This document shows positions 53,197 through 64,000 of a stretch of DNA of 64,000 bases, one piece after another (the stretch's first letter is position 1; every line of letters starts with the position of its first letter). This DNA comes from Atrichornis clamosus (lineage: Eukaryota > Chordata > Aves > Passeriformes > Menuridae). The notes below the pieces were generated by a model. It saw only the letters and a list, made by a program, of their open reading frames with translations. It searched no databases and was not told where the DNA came from. The translations under genes were made by a program, and so were the position numbers. Location of the stretch: NCBI GenBank assembly GCA_013400975.1, contig WBMZ01005327.1:1-64000 (forward strand), in the 5' to 3' direction.

Positions 53197-55060
53197 CCAC
53201 CTCTTTAAAAAGTGTCCCCTCCAGTATAAGCCATCCTGATGCCTTCTGGATTTTCCTTGCAGCTAACTGTTCTCTGGGAGCTAGGGAAGGGCCCAGACTG
53301 AGGCACGGCCATCCTGTGGGATGTCTCCTGCTCCAAGTCCCTCTCATCAGCCACTCACCGCTCCGGTCCAGCTCTGGCCTCCGGAGAAATCTTTTGCAAG
53401 GCTTTCCCTGGCAGCTCTTTGATCTTGCCCATCCACCCCTGCCCTATCATTGTCTCCCCAGCCCTGCTGGGAGCTTGCTTATCTCTTGTTTTCCTGTTGC
53501 TTTTCAGCCTGTTCCCTCTGTCCTCCCACAAGCCTTCTATTAAGGTAGGTCAGGCACACCTGAGCACGGCGTTCCTGGAGTTACAGCCTATCAGGTTCCC
53601 ATGTTTCAGTGGCAGAGGGCACTGGGAGACAAATGGAAATGTTTCTGTGACAAAGGTGGGTTCAGTTTGCTTCACAGCAGGTCAAAGGGTTTTGGCACAG
53701 CAAAAGGCTAAGGAATAAACATGGAGAGAGGCATGCTGTTTGAGCAAAATGACCGTTTTATTCCAAAAATGCTAAATTTGGTTCTGTTAGCAGGAGCGTG
53801 GTTTGGCTGTTGCCATGGCTTTGCGCCAGACTGAAGTGCTGCTCACAAAGAAAATAAAAATTTATTTTAATGAATCTTCCTCTTTCCAGGGTTTCCCTCC
53901 CCCTCAGGGCAGTTATACCTGCAGAAGCTATTTGTGAAATGGTTTCCAGATGGCAGAAGAGGTTAATTTCCCCCAAAATGAGAGGGGGACTGAATCCTTG
54001 TACCTGTATCAAAAATCACAGTAACTTTTTCCATGGCTAGTTTCCTACTGCTTGGGAAGCAGGATAGCAGAGAGATGCTCTCCCCAGCAAGTTTAACTCT
54101 CAGATTCATCTTAATTCTTGCTGTCAGAGTGGGTGCCACTGGCTCCCAGTGCTGCGACCAAGAGAACTCTCCCCATACCACACACAGTTTGCCTCACTAT
54201 AAGCCATGCCTTGCAGCCCAGATGATGTTGGCTGTCTGCATGGTTTTCAGCATTTTAACCCATTACAGTATCTGATTTGGTGCCTGGAATTACTCGATAT
54301 AATCTTCTATTTCCTGTGCAGGTATCTGCATTGTTAAAAGCAGCAATGAGCATATTGAGGGGAAATCCTTGTTTTCTGCTTTCAGACTAGAAGGGAAAAT
54401 TCTCCCATAAGACAAAATTTACCTGAACAAGAATCTGTTCCCTCCTTTTGCTTATAGAACATCAGACAAGGGCTAGAAAGAAAAACAGTTAAAGAGTTAA
54501 AAAGTTAAAAATTGATTAATACCTTTTCCCCTCTGCAGCCCAGTTCTGAATTGGTGCTTTGAGAGGTCCAGGAGGTATCATTACTGTAACATTAAAAGGA
54601 GATGCACAGTCCTGCAACAGGGGCTGGACAGAGTTCTGAAGAAGAGGAAGTGTTAGTTTTGTCACCCAAAGTGTGGCTGGCACCACAATTGAAGAGTTTG
54701 AAGACATGGAGTCAGCTAGGAAGCTAAGTCAGCTAGATTGAGCTGTAGCCCTGGCATTTTATCCAAAATATCTCGATTGGGCATTTGGTAAGCAATCTAT
54801 GAACTCTCTTGCTGTGGGATAGATATCATAGACATTAAGCTTATGGTTATTGTATGGCATGTTACAAACATGATAATGATCTCCCTGGGTAGAGACTCAA
54901 TTAATTCCTCGGGTGCTGGCAGCTTGTGTGTGCAATTTGGTGTATCTCCACGCAGACCTAATTACCTGTAAAGCCATTCTTTTGTGTTGGAATAAACCCA
55001 TAGGAAATCCAAGAGATTAATAAGGGCACGCAACTAATTAAAACTGCTCCTTTTTTAATA

Positions 55061-55320
55061 GGTAAAGAAACCTATAAGCAAGAAGGTAAAAATATCTGTA
55101 AGAATGAAGGTAAATAAACCCATGGAAAGAAAGAAAGAAACTCATAAGAAAGCAGGTAAAGGAACCTATAAGGCAGGTAAAGAGACCTATAAGAAAGCAG
55201 ATAAAGACACCTCTAAGAAAGAAAGCAGGCAAAGAAATCCATGAGAAAGCAGATGAAGAAACCCGTGAGAAAGCAGATTAGCCTATAAGAAAGCAGGTAA
55301 AGAAACCTATGAGAAAACCT
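55061..55320 (+). repeat. Degenerate ~24-bp minisatellite
   Basis: Around ten units built on GGTAAAGAAACCTATAAGAA plus AGCA, with substitutions (GATAAAGACACC, GATGAAGAAACC) and length changes of whole or partial units. In one frame the unit reads Gly-Lys-Glu-Thr-Tyr-Lys-Lys-Ala, but the frame is broken by indels and a stop. It lies about 500 bp upstream of the CpG island. Confidence 0.85.
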
Positions 55321-55779
55321 GGGTGACTTTAGGGAGTGAAACTTAACCCAATAATTAAGCTAAGAATAAAAATGGTTTGGTTTAGATTTTAAAAAAATCT
55401 TATTTGCTTAGCTATAAACACATGACGTTTCAGTGAAAGTTGTTAAGAACTTTACCTCTGCATCCTGAAAACATTTAAAAAGTTCTATTTAAATTTGGAC
55501 CAAACACCAGTCCTGCTGTCTGAAACTTAAAAAAAAAAAAGTTGCCAAACACCATCAATTAAAGCAGGCTCTTCTTAAGCGGCTTTTAAAACGTTGGGAG
55601 CTCTCGGTGTATGCCTTAAGCGTTGCACACATCGTAATTTAATCTCTCCACATCCCCCCCTCCACCAGCTCCAGCAGATGGAAACTCCGAAATTCCACCG
55701 TAAAACCGGGGAGAGGGGGGGGGGGGAAAGAGTGAAGGAAACCCACGTGGGAGCCGGTTTGTGGGGCTCGTGTTTCTTT

Positions 55780-56169
55780 TTTTCGCTCGTTTGTCGCAGC
55801 AGCTCCGGCTGCCCGCGTCCTGCCCCGCAGCGCTTCGGTGCCCCGGGGCGGCGGCAGCGCCGGAGCCGGCGGGGGAGGACCCGGGCGCGGCAGCCGCGGT
55901 CGCTCCGGCCTTTCCTCGGGGAGCCTCATGGGAGGAGCCTCCGAGAAGCAGCTCCAGGCTCCTATTCCTCGGCCTTTTGTACGCTCCAGAGCTCGCCCGA
56001 AAAAGCGGCCGCGGCCGGGAGCGGGGGGGGTTCGGCGGAGGCGCCGGTGCCCACCCGGGATGCTGGAAGTGCAGGGAACTGGCGCTCAGGCGAGGGGCTG
56101 TGGCGGGGTGCTGTGCTGGAAGCGAGGATGACTGCGACTAGGAAAGCTGGTGGTTATTTCCTGGCGTTG
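55780..56169 (+). promoter_or_regulatory. TACC2: CpG island with candidate alternative first exon of TACC2
   Basis: The only strong CpG island well inside the window: about 20 CpGs fall in 55801-55920 alone, against a CpG-poor background. Just upstream are a 12-G run (55715-55726) and the palindrome CCCACGTGGG with a CACGTG E-box (55744-55749). The GC-rich block ends at a consensus donor, TTG|GTGAGT (GT at 56170). Mammalian TACC2 makes shorter transcripts from internal promoters, so an alternative + strand first exon is the simplest reading. An ATG at 56128 leaves phase 0 at the donor, and spliced to the 61625 exon would reach a stop after five codons. The exon is therefore probably non-coding, or joins elsewhere. 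Confidence 0.6.
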
Positions 56170-56194
56170 GTGAGTAGACACTTGTGAGTGGGAA

Positions 56195-56202
56195 AGTTTT
56201 TT

Positions 56203-56233
<31 letters not shown>
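56195..56233 (+). repeat. Poly-pyrimidine run after the CpG-island donor
   Basis: T-run, then eight C (56203-56210), then 23 T (56211-56233). A low-complexity tract 25 bp downstream of the candidate donor. Prone to polymerase slippage and assembly error. Confidence 0.8.
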
Positions 56234-59200
56234 CTTTCGAGCAACTTTTGGAAACTGTTCCTCCTGCTCCCACAGCGCTGCCTCCAGCTCTGGGTGAGGA
56301 TTAACTCTCCTTACCTCCCAAAAAAAAAAAAAGACTGGATGGTTTTGTGGCTCCTGCCCTGGTTTCCTCCGGGGTTTGGGGTTTCTGCTCGAGTGAGCAG
56401 ACGCTGTGTGTGTTGTTTGTACCTCAGTACAAACTTCTGCTTCAGGTTTGCTAACTGGGATTCGGAAACTTTGAAATTAGCAGCAATGACATCAGGAGGT
56501 GACGGAGAGCCCTTCCGAGCCCCTACGAGCTGCTCCGTGGTGACGTGATGGGCTTTTTGTAATGGTTGACAGTTATTACAGCAAATATGCTTATTCATCC
56601 TGTGCAGGCGTGATTTATACTTCTGACACTTTTATGTGGCTTTCTGCTGTCCCTCTTTCAGCTTGCGAAGGAAGTAGTACTGTAACACGTTTCAGTCCCC
56701 TTACGTATTTTATTCTAAAATAATTGTGTTTGTTTGATGGAGTAACTCACCCTAAGTTTTAATGTGACCACAGTAACGTAGAACACTCCGGAAAAAAAAA
56801 AAATTATCGTTATGACAGATCAAATCAATGATCAGTCTGGGTGCGTGTGTTACAGAAATTAAGGGATTTGTCAGCAAGAAGGGTCGGGTGAGAGAGGCAG
56901 TGCAGGCCCTCAGGTAATGTGTGACTAAACACCATCCCCTGCCAAGATAACTCCTCTATCTTGTCAGGATTTCCACAACCACTGCCAGGAAAGTATCACT
57001 TTTGAGGATGCCTTTCCATGTCCCACGCGTGGATGCCTGACAGCGACAGCGCTCTGCCCCCGCTCCAGCTGATCCTTTGGAGTTACCTGCAGGGATTGCC
57101 AGCTGCTGCACAGCTGGGTGTCCGGGGCTGCTTTCCACAGATGGGGTATTGCCTTCAGGAGGCCTTTTAAAAAATGCTTTCATGTCTCCAGAATGAGGTT
57201 TCTGCGTTGGTTTTCCTTTCTTGTGTGGTTGATGCGGAAATCTGCAGGAAGAGAAGGGAATCCCGTGTTCTGGAAGCACAGCCGTGTGTCCGGAGCCGGG
57301 CAGTCCCGCGTGGACTCCGGACAGCCAGGGTGCTGGCAGTCCCTCCAGGGGACAGGTGTGACTCAGGTGCTGCCCCAGCTGGGCTGGCTCTGCCCGGCCG
57401 CTCCAGGCACCGTCACCCAGCACCCGGACCTGTTCTGCTGATTCCTCCAGTCCCGCGCAGAGGAAGAGCATGTAAATCTCAGGCACTGGAATAACTCCCC
57501 CAGGAGCCAGTCCTGGTGTCTTGGTGACAGTGTCTTTTTTCTTTAAGTGTAGATACTCTGCCATGCATCAAACTCGTGTTTCCCCTGTATGACAGGGATT
57601 TTATTTGCTTTTAATTAACACATGCCAGTTCATCTCTTGGATACCTTCATTATTGTGTTTGCACAGCGCCCAGCTCAGCAGGACTCAGCCTGGCCAGGCT
57701 GAGCCTAAATACAAAGTGCTGATGCAAGGCACTTAAGGCATAGTATCTTCTTCAGAGTACAGAAGAAATTTGAGGGATTTTTCCAAAATCACGTATTTAA
57801 ATGCATAAGTAGGTCTTTTTGTTTGGCTTACAAAAGGCAGTGTATTTCCCAAAACTTGAACTTTTACTGTGAGTGTGTGTTTAGCTGGTAAAAGTAAAAC
57901 CTTGGCTATACCTAAGCATAGTGACTAACAAAAGTGACCCCCAGTCATTTCTGTGTCTGAGCTTTTAAGCATTGCTGGTGTATGGATTTGCCATGTGGGG
58001 ATGATTTGGTTGTATAGAAATTCCTTAATTTCATTGGGAAATGAAGCCACACTTTCCATTTTAATCTTAGCATCATTTTTCCTAAAATGCTGTTGGTACT
58101 TAAATCATTGAAATGACCTCATAAGAAGTAGTACAGGAGGGGAAAAAAAGAGGGGTTTGTTTGTTTTTAATCCTTTGTATTTTTCACAGCACTTCTGCGC
58201 CATTTCCTAAACAAGTTTAGTTTTAGTTAGTGGTACCTGTAATGTTGATTTCTAATATAGCTTCCTAGCTCCTTCTCTGCTAATCATATTGACAAGAGTC
58301 CAAATTATCATGAAAATACTTCTAGAAAACAGAAATACTAAAGGTGCAAAGAGTTACTCTAACAGGTTATTGTTGGATTTTCTAGACATTGAGTTTATTT
58401 CAGTGAATGTGATTAATGTGATGAAATAAGCTACAAAATAAAGTGTGAGAAGGTAAAATCAGTATTATGAAGGAATTAAAATGGATGAAATTTTATGAGG
58501 TATGATGTGTTTGAATTAATGAATTTTAAACTGACATAGGTGCTGCTCTATCTCTTTCCAAAGAATTGCTGTGTAAGAACTTAATAGAAATAACAATTTC
58601 TCTCAGTATTTTTTTGGGATTGATTAATATTTTTTCTTATGTATGGGTAAACTGAGGCTCAAAAAATTGACTCTTTGGCCCAAGATATTAGAAAGCTAAA
58701 TATGAAATTCAGCGGATTTTGCCTATCAGCCTTGCTGTACCCAGTGAGCAACATCTTCTTTCTTGAAGCAAACAAAACAGCAGGTGATGAGCGCCCTGAG
58801 AGCTCAGTCCTGCCTTGTAGCTGCTGATGCCATTTTCCAGAGATTTCTGGAGTAAGAGCAGGATCTATAAATCTTACTGTTATCTCATTAAAAGCAACCA
58901 AATGTTTGGGTCTGGGAGATAACAGAGTTTGAAATGCTTATTGGTTTCCCTTGGAGTAAACTTGGAGCTATTGTTGACTGTTCAAAGGGAGCCACATCCA
59001 GCTCTCCTGATTGGAAAAACATGGACAGGGAGTAAATGCCAAGATCCGTAGCTGCCTTCTGTCTCCAGCACCAGTATCAAAGCGTTTTATAACTTTCCTA
59101 TGAAATTAGGGGTTTAAGGTCTGCATCTCATGAGTATCAACAGGAGAGCAGCAAACAGACCCACCAGAGCACCCAGCTCTCACTGCCCCTGTGTCCACGT

Positions 59201-61624
59201 GTGCCAAGTTGTGCCCCTTATGTATCTTAATTTTCTGCCTTGGTTTGAAGCCTTCTTGCACAGACAGAGGTCAGACCTGCTGTGTTTAAGCAGAAGAAAT
59301 TACATAGGTTTATGAAGTTATTTCTCATTCATTCATTGATATTTAATGACCACTGTGGGTCAAGCTTTGCCTGAAACTCGTTATTTGCATACCTGCCTTC
59401 TAACAGCGACTTGGAAAAATCTCTTTTCAAGGATAAGTAGAGGCCTTAAAAGTGAAATTGTGAAACTCAAGAGCCTAAGGACACTTGATGGGCAGTGTCT
59501 TTCACTTGTGACACACTAATAACAGACTGAACCCCTTGGACTTGGGGCTGAATTTAGTGTGCTCACTGCAGCTGTTGGTAAGCAACTGCTTGTTAAACTG
59601 CGAGGTATTTGCCTTTGCAAACTATTTCAGTCATGCTTGTCATAAGTAGAATTTGCAAGTAATTTCATGTAGATCCTTTTCCAGACTTGACCCAGGACTT
59701 AGGCAACAGAATGGAAAAAGCTCGTGGCCTTTTTATGGAGCGCAGTTCTTGAAGCAAATTGGCCTCAAAGGCTGGTGGCTGCAGAGGACTGACAGCAGGG
59801 ACCTGGTGGCAGAAGCCTGTGAGAGCCAAAGGCGACTGTGATGCCCAGGAATGTCAGTTGTGGAACAAGTTTGAGCAGCTTTGGATGGCTTCATTGTTTG
59901 TGCAGCACAGAGCGGGGTGGCTTGGCAAGGAGCAGCTTTGCCATCACCTCCCCAAGCCCGAGTTTCAGGTTACCGTGTCCATAAACTATGGAAATCCCTG
60001 TCTGGGGGTTGGTCCTGCAGGAGATGTGAGTGGTGAGGGGCAGACACTCCACTTCTCACCGCTTTGGGGCACACCAGCTTCAAATGGCAGTTTGGGCTTG
60101 TCCTGTGTTGTCTGTGTATTCACTGGAAATACCCTCAGTGCTCTCTCACAGCCAGAACAAAACCTGCCCACCTCCTCATTTACTCATTATGTACACTAAA
60201 AAGTAATTGTAAAGTGCTGTTGTCAAAATCTACTTCCTAAACACTCATTTTAAGGCAGAGCAGGGGGGATACCCCAGTTTGTGCTCTCTCTACCAGTCAG
60301 CAACCAGTGAAAACCAGTCCTTTTATGCTAATAAGCCAGAGGACTTTAGAACCTGTAAACACCTTGGCTCAAAGTTCCCAAAGACAGGCAGAGCCCTCAG
60401 GTGTGGTTAAACCAGAGAACCTGTGGGCAGTTAATTACTCAGAGTTGTAATTGCTTTTCCCACATGAAGTGCTACAGAATTCTTTAGATAAAATATCTGA
60501 AATGTGAGTACATTCAGATGGCAGCCGTCAGTCCTTACAGAATAACATTGATATTATTAAAGTTTATGTGTTACGTATATTATTTGTTATGGGTTTTGAT
60601 TCAAAATTAAACCACAGTAGAGAATTATACTGATTTTCTGGATTTGAAGTTAAGTAAGGAAGTAGTCATTTAGAGTTAAAGCTGAGTTCTGTAATTTATG
60701 TCTTTTTATTTATAAGCTGAAATCCCAAATGCTGGGTGACAGTTTTAAGTTTATGCACCTCAAATCCGTCTGTGTATGGTACCATTCCTCTGTGTACACA
60801 GTGGAATTCACTTGATAGTACAGGAAACAACATGGACAGAAAGGGGTTCAGGGCAGTGTGAAATTGCACTCCCAGTTTAAGGTCATACTTAATGGTTTAC
60901 AAACCTTGGGGATTTGGGTGAATTTTAAGGAAAACTGATGCTTCCAAGGCCCTGATCTCTGGGTGGTTTCATGGCAAAGTCAGGTTGAAGTAGGCAACAA
61001 AAACATTGTTTTCAGGGGGTTCCCATAGTTTGATGTCTCTTAAAAACAAACAAAATCCCTTTTTCAGAGAGACTCTTTTTCTTATTGGTTCAACAGCGTT
61101 TCCAAATTGTTTTCTTTGGCCTTGAGGTGCTGGTACTCAGTGGCACACTGCTTTTCCCAGGGATGGGACAAGGCTGGATGTGTCCCTGTGTGTGCTCTCT
61201 GCAGTGCCTGGGGCACTGCTGACCCTGCTCTGGGGCAGGTGAAAGCCAGCGTTGAGCATCTTGTGTTCTTTGTGGTTTCTGAGCAAGGAAGTCTTGTTAT
61301 TTCTCTTGCTGAAGCAGCAGCTCAATTTCTCATTGATTTTTATGATCAGAAGCACAGTGGGGTTAGTGTGCTGTTGGATTGTACCGTCTCATTGCTCCTG
61401 AAGCTGTAACTCAGACAAAAGTCCAGAGACTTCAGTCCTGCGGGAACAGCAGGGCTGTGCACAAAAGCAACTTAGATTAAAAATGCCAACTTTCTCTGCG
61501 TTCCCTAACACAGAAGTTAGCTCATTCATGCTGCAGTCTGGTGGTTCAGGCAGGCAAACAACAGTAATTCTGCAATAACTCAGACATCTAAGGCCGCCTC
61601 TCTCCACGTCTCCTCTCTCCACAG

Positions 61625-61750
61625 CCCTCCTGGGCCAGGTGATGATACTCAGTTGGCTTCTCCCCTCCATCCCTCTGAGCATCCCTTGGCTGTGTCTGCA
61701 GCCTTTGGAAATGCTTTCCCTGTGGGAGCTGCTGAGCTGCCTGCAGCAAG
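61625..61750 (+). CDS. TACC2: TACC2 coding exon 4
   Basis: 126 nt between a strong acceptor, TCTCCTCTCTCCACAG, and donor AAG|GTACTG. It takes phase 2 from the giant exon (AG + C = Ser) and again leaves phase 2, so it too is symmetric. It encodes about 42 residues rich in Pro, Ala and Ser. DDTQLASPLHPSEHPLAVSA aligns loosely with human TACC2 DDIIQPAAPADLESPTLAAS (remembered), which lies downstream of the giant-exon region in the human protein. The evidence is phase, splice signals and weak similarity; the frame is too short to be convincing alone. The conserved Ser-Asp-Ser-Glu-Glu-Ala-Phe segment that should follow is not in the window. Confidence 0.72.
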
Positions 61751-64000
61751 GTACTGTCCAGAGCCACGCACTGGGGCTGGGGCTGCTCTGTTCCCTGGTG
61801 TGGGAGGGTGGAGGACCAGGAGGTCAGCGCTGGCTGAGGAACTGCTGCCCCTCTCCTTGCATGGAGAAATGTCTGGGATGGCCAGGTGCTGGTGGGTCTG
61901 CTGAGTCTGCCTCTATGTGTCAGCAGAGATCTGTATGAGAACTTAAATCTCCCCTTGTCAAAACCTTCAAAAGAAGATGCTGTTTACCTTTCCCTGAGAT
62001 TGTGTCAGTTCAGCACACAGGAGGGTCATGACAACTGAAGGTGCAGTATGTGCTCTATATTTTTTTAGGTGCTTATACTTTTTAAAAATTTTATTACTAC
62101 AGGGTAAGTAATCCTTTGGGCATTTTCCTTGAGAAGTTCCTTAACGGTATAATGTTGATCATAAAGCATTCAGGTATCTCTGGACCCTGCCTTTTTTTGC
62201 CTGCCTTTGCACTAAGAAGGGAAACTTGCTTTATTTGTGCTGGTGGTGGTAGGGTTGTCAGGATCTTTGGGCATACGAATTTGTCTTAACAATAGAGGAA
62301 GCCTTGAAGGGTGTGTGTACCCTTCAATCACTGGGAGTTCAGTGGAGTGTAAACATACACAGTATATTTAAGCTGGCATTAAATTTGTTAGCTGAAGTCA
62401 CAATAATACACCATCAAAGGCAGAAGGGACCTTGTGTGGGTTGCTCAATCCACCTTAAAAGCTGGGTGACTTTGCTATTTAGCCTGTACTGGTCTGCCAC
62501 CAGTCTCCAAGCTGGTTAGTCACTAATGCTGGCTGAGGGAGTCTGTGAGAAACAAACTTTTTCCTACAGTCAGAGTAAGATGATCTAGAGAAGCTTACAC
62601 TGGGAAGCTAATGATGTGGATTTCCTCCAGTTCTTGTGAGTTTTTACTCAGAGTTGTGTTTCTTTGTTTTTAACAAATGTAATTGGGTTACTGATTTTCT
62701 TTTTGGTGGATTCTGTTTTTTCTTGCTAATGCATTGTTGGCCATAGTAGTGAGGCAGTTAGAAAACAGTGAGCCATAATTGAGGTGGAGCTGTGAACTGC
62801 TTTCTGAATGTGGAGGCATGAAAGAAGACTAACACCCAAAGTGCCAGAAAGATTTGTATATGGTCTCTGGACTACAGTCTGGAACAGAAGATTGTGTGCC
62901 CTTGGGGTGATAATTTGCTGTTTGCGGGAAAAAAGGCACCAAGCTGTCTATGATTAAACATTTAGGGAGAGCAGTCTTAAGAGTGTTTTAATTCACTGCT
63001 TCTTGTAAACCTCATGAATTCACTCTGTTCGCATTCTCATCTGAGTCTGGAATTTCGAGTTAATTACATTATACCGTTTCTTTTGATCCACTTCATAACT
63101 CCTGTCTTTAGAATGTGGTGTTGTTAATGTCTGAACGTGGAGTCTCGGGGTTCCTCGCTCCACCCCAGTCGTGCAGGCTGTGCTGCTGCTGAGCTGTGGC
63201 TGCCCCGTCCAGGGTGGCTGAGCCCAGTGGGTCTGAGGGCACACAGACTGTGCAGCAGCCACAGGATCCGACTTGTGTTTCCAAATCCTGACCTTGAGGG
63301 AGCTGCAAGGATTTTTGCAAGGGTTCGTCGCTAAAAAGTTGCAAACCAGGGATATTCAGCATTGATTGTAGGTAGTTTTCCAGTTCCTGAAACAGAGGAA
63401 AGTGAGAGAGAAACACACTGTGGTCAACCGGAGTGAAGCTGGCTCTGAGTAGCTCTGTGTTTGTTGTTTTTAACTGTTATATTTATTTTTTGTTTTAATG
63501 CTGCATAACTTTACTCTCATCAGTGTTTGTTTTTCTTACTCCTTTATTTTGCATCCTNCTGCATAAGTTTACTCTCATCAGTGTTTGTTTTTCTTACTAC
63601 TTTATTTTGCATCCTTGTCCAGCTTTGGATATAAAAGCTTACCTGTCCTCCTTCACCTGTCTTTCCTGTCCACGTTGTTGTTGCTTGCCAGCTTCTCTGT
63701 GAGCCTTGCAGAGAGGTTTCCTGGTGTCCCAGCAGTAGAAATCCAGTAGCTCCATGAGTGCCCACCCCCAAGTGCAGTTGGTTGGCAGAGGAGGGGTTAA
63801 ATCAGTGCAGCTGCACCCCTGCTTTAGCTCCTGTGTGTTCAGCCCTGGTGCTGCTCTTTGTGCAGTAGCAGCACTGCTGACTTCCCTGTGGTTTGGTCAG
63901 AACTGAACTGATAATGTTGGTAGCAGATGAAGGCAGTGCTCTTAAAACACAGGGAATTATGCTCACAGCCAGGATCAGTTATAGCAGGACTGGGCTTTTC
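61751..64000 (+). other. TACC2: TACC2 intron, running off the window
   Basis: No exon fitting phase 2 was recognised. The short open frames on both strands (for example 63020-63416 minus) do not resemble known proteins. It contains the tandem duplication with an unresolved base at 63558. Confidence 0.6.
63501..63616 (+). repeat. 58-bp tandem duplication with one N at the junction
   Basis: Copy 1 (63501-63557) and copy 2 (63559-63615) start CTGCATAA and run to TTTTGCATCCT with two mismatches over 57 bases (ACTTT/AGTTT and ACTCC/ACTAC). The single N at 63558 sits exactly between them. It could be a recent duplication, but the position of the N points to a join between overlapping sequences. 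Confidence 0.9.

Larger units (their letters stand above)
45974..61624 (+). other. TACC2: TACC2 intron between coding exons 3 and 4
   Basis: A 15.7-kb intron. Its donor GTATTT is weak (no G at +5) while the acceptor TCTCCTCTCTCCACAG is strong. The intron start contains an in-frame stop at 45984-45986 and an AATAAA at 46635-46640. Further in are a 17-A run (near 52142), a CR1 copy, a minisatellite and a CpG island. A GC-rich segment (56956-57564) is open on several frames. No further exon in the required phase was found by eye, but small exons could be missed. Confidence 0.65.

Noticed and set aside
55594..56187. 197-codon open frame across the CpG island as a protein
   Set aside because: GC-rich islands lack stops in all frames; the Arg/Pro/Gly-rich product and overlapping open frames are typical of this artefact. 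A transcribed leader is more likely.
62395..62480. Possible ancient repeat with AGAAGGGACCTTGTG
   Set aside because: Only a few bases resemble CR1, with no terminal repeat; too weak to call.

Overview
The window looks like avian nuclear DNA. It is AT-rich and mostly non-coding, with scattered CR1 LINE fragments that end in the bird-type ATTCTATG repeat and no Alu- or B1-like SINEs. No bacterial-style gene packing, tRNA, rRNA or CRISPR array is visible. Species and chromosome cannot be read from the sequence alone.

The only protein-coding gene I can defend is the 5' part of TACC2 (transforming acidic coiled-coil protein 2), on the + strand. Four coding exons join with matching phases. The start exon is 20860-20892 (11 codons, starting MGNENSS). 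A 173-nt exon follows at 32262-32434. A giant 5712-nt exon at 40262-45973 adds about 1900 residues, and a 126-nt exon lies at 61625-61750. Together they encode about 2014 residues of acidic, Ser/Glu-rich, apparently disordered protein. The C-terminal TACC coiled coil that targets family members to centrosomes and microtubule ends is not in the window, so the gene must continue past base 64000. The identification rests on the N-terminus and on short motifs in the giant exon that match human TACC2 as I remember it; no search was run.

Layout: 1-240 is a CpG-rich edge, a promoter or first-exon candidate. 275-890 holds CR1 fragments. 891-20814 is presumed 5' intron or upstream DNA with no supported gene. 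20815-45973 carries the first three coding exons and their introns. 45974-61624 is a long intron containing a CR1 copy, a degenerate 24-bp minisatellite and a strong CpG island (55780-56169) followed by a good splice donor, which I read as a candidate internal promoter. 61625-61750 is the fourth exon, and the rest is intron. One unresolved base (63558) sits exactly at the junction of a 58-bp tandem duplication, which suggests an assembly artefact.

The most useful second-look items are the two ways this locus could make different proteins. The giant exon is phase-symmetric, so skipping it keeps the frame. Its donor is weak and is followed by an in-frame stop and an AATAAA, so a truncated isoform without the TACC domain is possible. 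I did not find an obviously new biological system.
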